The position numbers and the translations under genes are program-made. Of a stretch of DNA of 64,000 bases, positions 60,542 through 64,000 are shown in pieces. The notes beneath the pieces are model-generated. The model saw only the letters and a list, made by a program, of their open reading frames with translations. It had not been told where the DNA came from and ran no database searches. Every line of letters begins with the position of its first letter. The stretch's first letter is position 1. This stretch comes from Clusia tigrina (lineage: Eukaryota; Arthropoda; Insecta; Diptera; Clusiidae), in NCBI GenBank assembly GCA_920105625.2, contig OV050032.1, positions 109,228,542 through 109,292,541 on the forward strand, read 5' to 3'.

Positions 60542-62109
60542 TTGCAACCTACAAATGCTTGTAACTTTTTACTGGAGCGTCATAAAACCTTGAAATTTTG
60601 TAACAATGAAGTACCCGAGCCTCTTGTCAATTTAAGCCATCGCTCAAAGCTATGCTACCCTTGAGTCCCAAATCAAACACTGATAAAACTTCAAACGCCC
60701 CTAACTTCTATACGGTACGTCCTACACCTATCAAAGTTTGCAACATACAAATGATGGTAACTTTTTACTGGAGCGTCATAAAACCTTGAAATTTTGTAAC
60801 AATGAAGTACCCGAGCCTCTTGTCAATTTAAGCTATCGCTTAAAGCTATGCTACCCTTGAGTCCCAAATCAAACACGGATAAAACTTCAAACGCCCCTAA
60901 CTTCTTTACGGTACGTCCTACACCTATCAAAGTTTGCAACATACAAATGCTTGTAACTTTTTACTGGAGCGTCATAAAACCTTGAAATTTTGTAACAATA
61001 AAGTACTCGAGCCTCTTGTCAATTTAAGCCATCGCTCAAAGCTATGCTACCCTTGAGTCCCAAATCAAACACTGATAAAACTTCAAACGCCCCTAACTTC
61101 TTTACGGTACGTCCTACACCTATCAAAGTTTGCAACATACAAATGCTGGTAACTTTTTACTGGAGCGTCATAAAACCTTGAAAGTTTGTAACAATGAAGT
61201 ACCCGAGCCTCTTGTCAATTTAAGCTATCGCTTAAAGCTATGCTACCCTTGAGTCCCAAATCAAACACTGATAAAACTTCAAATGGCCCTAACTTTTATA
61301 CGGTACGTGCTACACCTATCAAAGTTGACAACATACAAATGCTTGCAACTTTTTACTGGAGCATCATAAAACCTTGAAATTTTGTAACAATAAAGTACTC
61401 GAGCCTCTTGTCAATTTAAGCCATTGCTCAAAGCTATGCTACCCTTGAGTCCCAAATCAAACACTGATAAAACTTCAAACACCCCTAACTTCTTTACGGT
61501 ATGTCCTACACCTATCAAAGTTTGCAACATACAAATGCTTGTAACTTTTTACTGGAACGTCATAAAACCTTGAAATTTTGAACCAAGGAAGTACCCGAGC
61601 CTCTTGTCAATTTAAGCCATCGCTCAAAGCTATGCTACCCTAGAGACCCAAATCAAACACTGATAAAACTGCAAATAGCTCTAACTTCTATACGGTACGT
61701 CCTACACCTACCAAAGTTTGCGACATACAAATGCTTGTAACTTTTTACTGGAGCGTCATAAAACCTTGAAATTTTGTAACAATAAAGTACTCGAGCCTCT
61801 TGTCAATTTAAGCTATCGGTCAAAGCGATGCTACCCTTGAGTCCCAAATCAAACACTGAAAAAACATCAAATGGCCCTAACTTCTATACGGTACGTCCTA
61901 CACCTATCAAAGTTTGCAACATACAAATGATTGTAAATTTTTACTGGAGCGTCATAAAACCTTGAAATTTTGTAACAATAAAGTACTCCAGCCTCTTGTC
62001 AATTTAAACTATCGCTCAAAGCTATGCTACCCTTGAGTCCCAAATCAAACACTGATAAAACTTCAAACGCCCCTAACTTCTATACGGTACGTCCTACACC
62101 TATCAAAGT
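60542..62109 (+). repeat. 8-monomer HOR, copy 3 of 3, first three monomers replaced
   Basis: The last five monomers (61,130-62,109) repeat 59,562-60,541 at 1,568 bp. The first three do not match: 60,542 has AATGAAGTACCC, 60,738 has ATGATGGTAAC with CGCTTAAAG and ACACGGATAAAAC, and 60,934 is an ordinary AATAAAG monomer. The 60,738 monomer has a close relative at 62,110, so the replaced part is itself related to what follows the unit. Confidence 0.87.
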
Positions 62110-64000
62110 TTGCAACATACAAATGCTGGTAACTTTTTACTGGAGCGTCATAAAACCTTGAAATTTTGTAACAATGAAGTACCCGAGCCTCTTGTCAATT
62201 TAAGCTATCGCTTAAAGCTATGCTACCCTTGAGTCCCAAATCAAACACGGATAAAACTTCAAACGCCCCTAACTTCTTTACGGTACGTCCTACACCTATC
62301 AAAGTTTGCAACATACAAATGCTTGTAACTTTTTACTGGAGCGTCATAAAACCTTGAAATTTTGTAACAATAAAGTACTCGAGCCTCTTGTCAATTTAAG
62401 CCATCGCTCAAAGCTATGCTACCCTTGAGTCCCAAATCAAACACTGATAAAACTTCAAACTCCCCTAAGTTTTATACGGTACGTCCTACACCTATCAAAG
62501 TTTGCAACATACAAATGCTTGTAACTTTTTACTGGAGCGTCATAAAACCTTGAAATTTTGTAACAATGAAGTAACCGAGCCTCTTGTCAATTTAAGATAT
62601 CGCTCAAAACTATGCAACCCTAGAGTCCCAAATCAAACACTGATAAAACTTCAAATGGCCCTAACTTCTATACGGTACGTCCTACACCTATCAAAGTTTG
62701 CAACATACAAATGCTTGTAACTTTTTACTGGAGCGTCATAAAACCTTGAAATTTTTTAACAATGAAGTACCCGAGCCTCTTGTCAATTTAAGCCATCACT
62801 CAAAGCTATGCTACCCTTGAGTCCCAAATCAAACACTGATAAAACTTCAAACGCCCCTAACTTCTTTACGGTACGTCCTACACCTATCAAAGTTTGCAAC
62901 ATACAAATGCTTGTAACTTTTTACTGGAGCGTCATAAAACCTTGAAATTTTGTAACAATAAAGTACTCGAGCCTCTTGTCAATTTAAGCCATCGCTCAAA
63001 GCTACATTCGAATGCTTGTAACTTTTTACTGGAGCGTCATAAAACCTTGAAATTTTGTAACAATGAAGTACCCGAGCCTCTTGTCAATTTTAGCTATCGC
63101 TCAAAGCTATGCTACCCTTGAGTCCCAAATAAAACACCGATAAAACTTCAAACGCCCCTAACTTCTCTACGGTACGTTCTACACCTATCAAAGTTTGCAA
63201 CATACAAATGCTTGTATCTTTTTACTGGAGCGTCATAAAACCTTGAAACTTTGTAACAATAAAGTACTCGAGCCTCTTGTCAATTTAAGCCATCGCTCAA
63301 AGCTATGCTACCCTTGAGTCCCAAATCAAACACTGATAAAACTTCAAACGCCCCAATCTTCTTTACGGAACGTCCTACACCTATCAAAGTTTGCAACATA
63401 CAAATGCTTGTAACTTTTTAATGGAGCGTCATAAAACCTTGAAATTTCGTAACAATGAAGTACTCGAGCATCTTGTCAATTTAAGCCATCGCTCAAAGCT
63501 ATGCTACCCTTGAGTCCCAAATCAAACACTGATAAAACTTCAAATGGCCCTAACTTTTATACGGTACGTCCTACACCTATCAAAGTTGACAACATACAAA
63601 TGCTTGTAACTTTTTACTGGAGCATCATAAAACCTTGAAATTTTGTAACAATAAAGTACTCGAGCCTCTTGTCAATTTAAGCTATCGCTCAAAGCTATGC
63701 TACCCTAGAGTCCCAAGTCAAACACTGATAAAACTTCAAACGCCCCTAACTTCTTTACGGTACGTCCTACACCTATCAAAGTTTGCAACATACAAATACT
63801 TGTAACTTTTTACTGGAGCGTCATAAAACCTTGAAATTTTGTAACAATAAAGTACTCGAACCTCTTGTCAATTATGCCATCGCTCAAAGCTATGCTACCC
63901 TTGAGTCCCAAATCAAACACTGATAAAACTTCAAACTCCCCTAAGTTTTATACGGTACGTCCTACACCTATCAAAGTTTGCAACATACAAATGCTTGTAA
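62110..64000 (+). repeat. Less ordered end of the array in this window
   Basis: Monomers here follow no clear HOR. Landmarks are ACACGGATAAAAC (62,110), CTCCCCTAAGTTTTATACGG (62,306 and again near 63,940), GTAACCGAG (62,502), a 301-bp fusion (62,894-63,194), TTTCGTAACAATG with GAGCATCTTG (63,391), GTTGACAAC (63,587) and a 195-bp monomer with AATTATGCC (63,783). The last 23 bases start a new monomer at 63,978, so the array continues. Confidence 0.85.
62894..63194 (+). repeat. 301-bp fusion of two monomers (91-bp deletion)
   Basis: The first monomer runs to AAAGCTA at 63,004 and is joined to CATTCGAATGC, position 7 of the next monomer. This removes positions 112-196 and 1-6, 91 bp in all. It is the largest internal deletion in the window. 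ATTC in place of ATAC suggests the right-hand partner came from the CATTCAAATG subtype. Confidence 0.92.

Larger units (their letters stand above)
1..64000 (+). repeat. 196-bp tandem satellite array filling the window
   Basis: The same 196-bp unit recurs from end to end, always in the same orientation. Each monomer opens with TTGCAACAT and carries in order CTTTTTACTGGAGCGTC (about positions 24-40), TTGAAATTTTG (49-59), TACTCGAG or TACCCGAG (71-78), CTCTTGTCAATTTAAG (80-95), AAACACTGATAAAAC (134-148), TACGGTACGTCC (170-181) and ACACCTATCAAAG (183-195). The consensus has about 75 G+C of 196 (38%), roughly 50 C to 25 G on this strand, and about six CpGs. Nearly all monomers are exactly 196 bp; the exceptions are listed separately. 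No foreign insertion was seen. Known biology: arrays of this kind form centromeric, pericentromeric or subtelomeric heterochromatin in eukaryotes. Which of these applies cannot be read from the sequence, and I do not recognise the family by name. Confidence 0.98.

Noticed and set aside
62894..63121. 75-codon frame with an internally repeated segment
   Set aside because: It is created by the 91-bp fusion deletion that joins two monomers, not by a protein with internal repeats.
1..64000. CRISPR array
   Set aside because: The unit is 196 bp with no short repeat separated by unique spacers; monomers are similar along their whole length.
1..64000. CENP-B box
   Set aside because: I saw no match to the mammalian CENP-B box pattern (TTCG, four bases, A, two bases, CGGG) in the monomer on either strand. 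This does not argue against a centromere, since many lineages lack the box.
1..64000. Telomere-like CCCTAA in CGCCCCTAACTTC
   Set aside because: Only one unit per monomer within a longer non-telomeric context; no tandem telomere repeat is present.
1..64000. AATAAA in AACAATAAAG as a polyadenylation signal
   Set aside because: It is part of the monomer and occurs in most units without any gene context, so it carries no information here.
1..64000. Human alpha satellite or another well-known satellite
   Set aside because: The monomer length (196 rather than about 171 bp) and sequence do not fit alpha satellite, and I could not match it from memory to any other named family.
1..64000. tRNA, rRNA or other structured RNA gene
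   Set aside because: No tRNA boxes, rRNA landmarks or long stable stems were seen. The only notable dyad is the 7-bp one at monomer positions 90-107.

Overview
The whole 64 kb window is one uninterrupted, head-to-tail tandem satellite array with a 196-bp monomer. I count about 329 monomers that start inside the window and also end in it, plus a partial one at each end. No protein-coding gene, RNA gene, transposon, CRISPR array or unique flanking DNA is visible, so the true array extends past both edges. Monomer coordinates used here start at the recurring TTGCAACAT (monomer position 1). The consensus is about 38% GC, with twice as many C as G on the + strand, and all monomers face the same way. 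Large homogenised satellite arrays like this are typical of eukaryotic centromeric or other heterochromatin. I do not recognise the monomer as a named family and cannot name the species. A centromeric role is inference from size, purity and higher-order structure only.

Monomer variants recur in fixed order, which makes higher-order repeats (HORs). (A) 1-18,417: a 15-monomer HOR of 2,940 bp alternates with a 14-monomer variant of 2,743 bp, giving a 29-monomer super-repeat of 5,683 bp (4,486-10,168, repeated from 10,169). The left edge is an 8-monomer deletion form, and the right edge (15,852-18,417) is a different 8-monomer unit of 1,568 bp. (Junction) At 18,417/18,418 a 14-bp deletion coincides with a switch of monomer families. 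(B) 18,418-40,497: long units start with one marker monomer at 18,974, 24,447, 30,647 and 36,850. They carry linked G substitutions at monomer positions 102 and 110, and a recurrent truncated 129-bp monomer. (C) 40,498-54,661: nested 8-, 7- and 9-monomer HORs lie between two copies of a block of about 4 kb spaced 11,095 bp apart. (D) 54,662-64,000: a run resembling the start of domain B, then three tandem 1,568-bp 8-mers, then a more disordered end with a 91-bp fusion deletion.

The interest lies in the evolutionary record: shared indels, chimeric monomers, nested expansions and repeated use of an 8-monomer unit show unequal exchange and conversion-like events. Short reading frames occur in almost every monomer. 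They rotate frame each period (196 is not a multiple of 3), mostly start at TTG, and follow the repeat phase, so I treat none as a gene.
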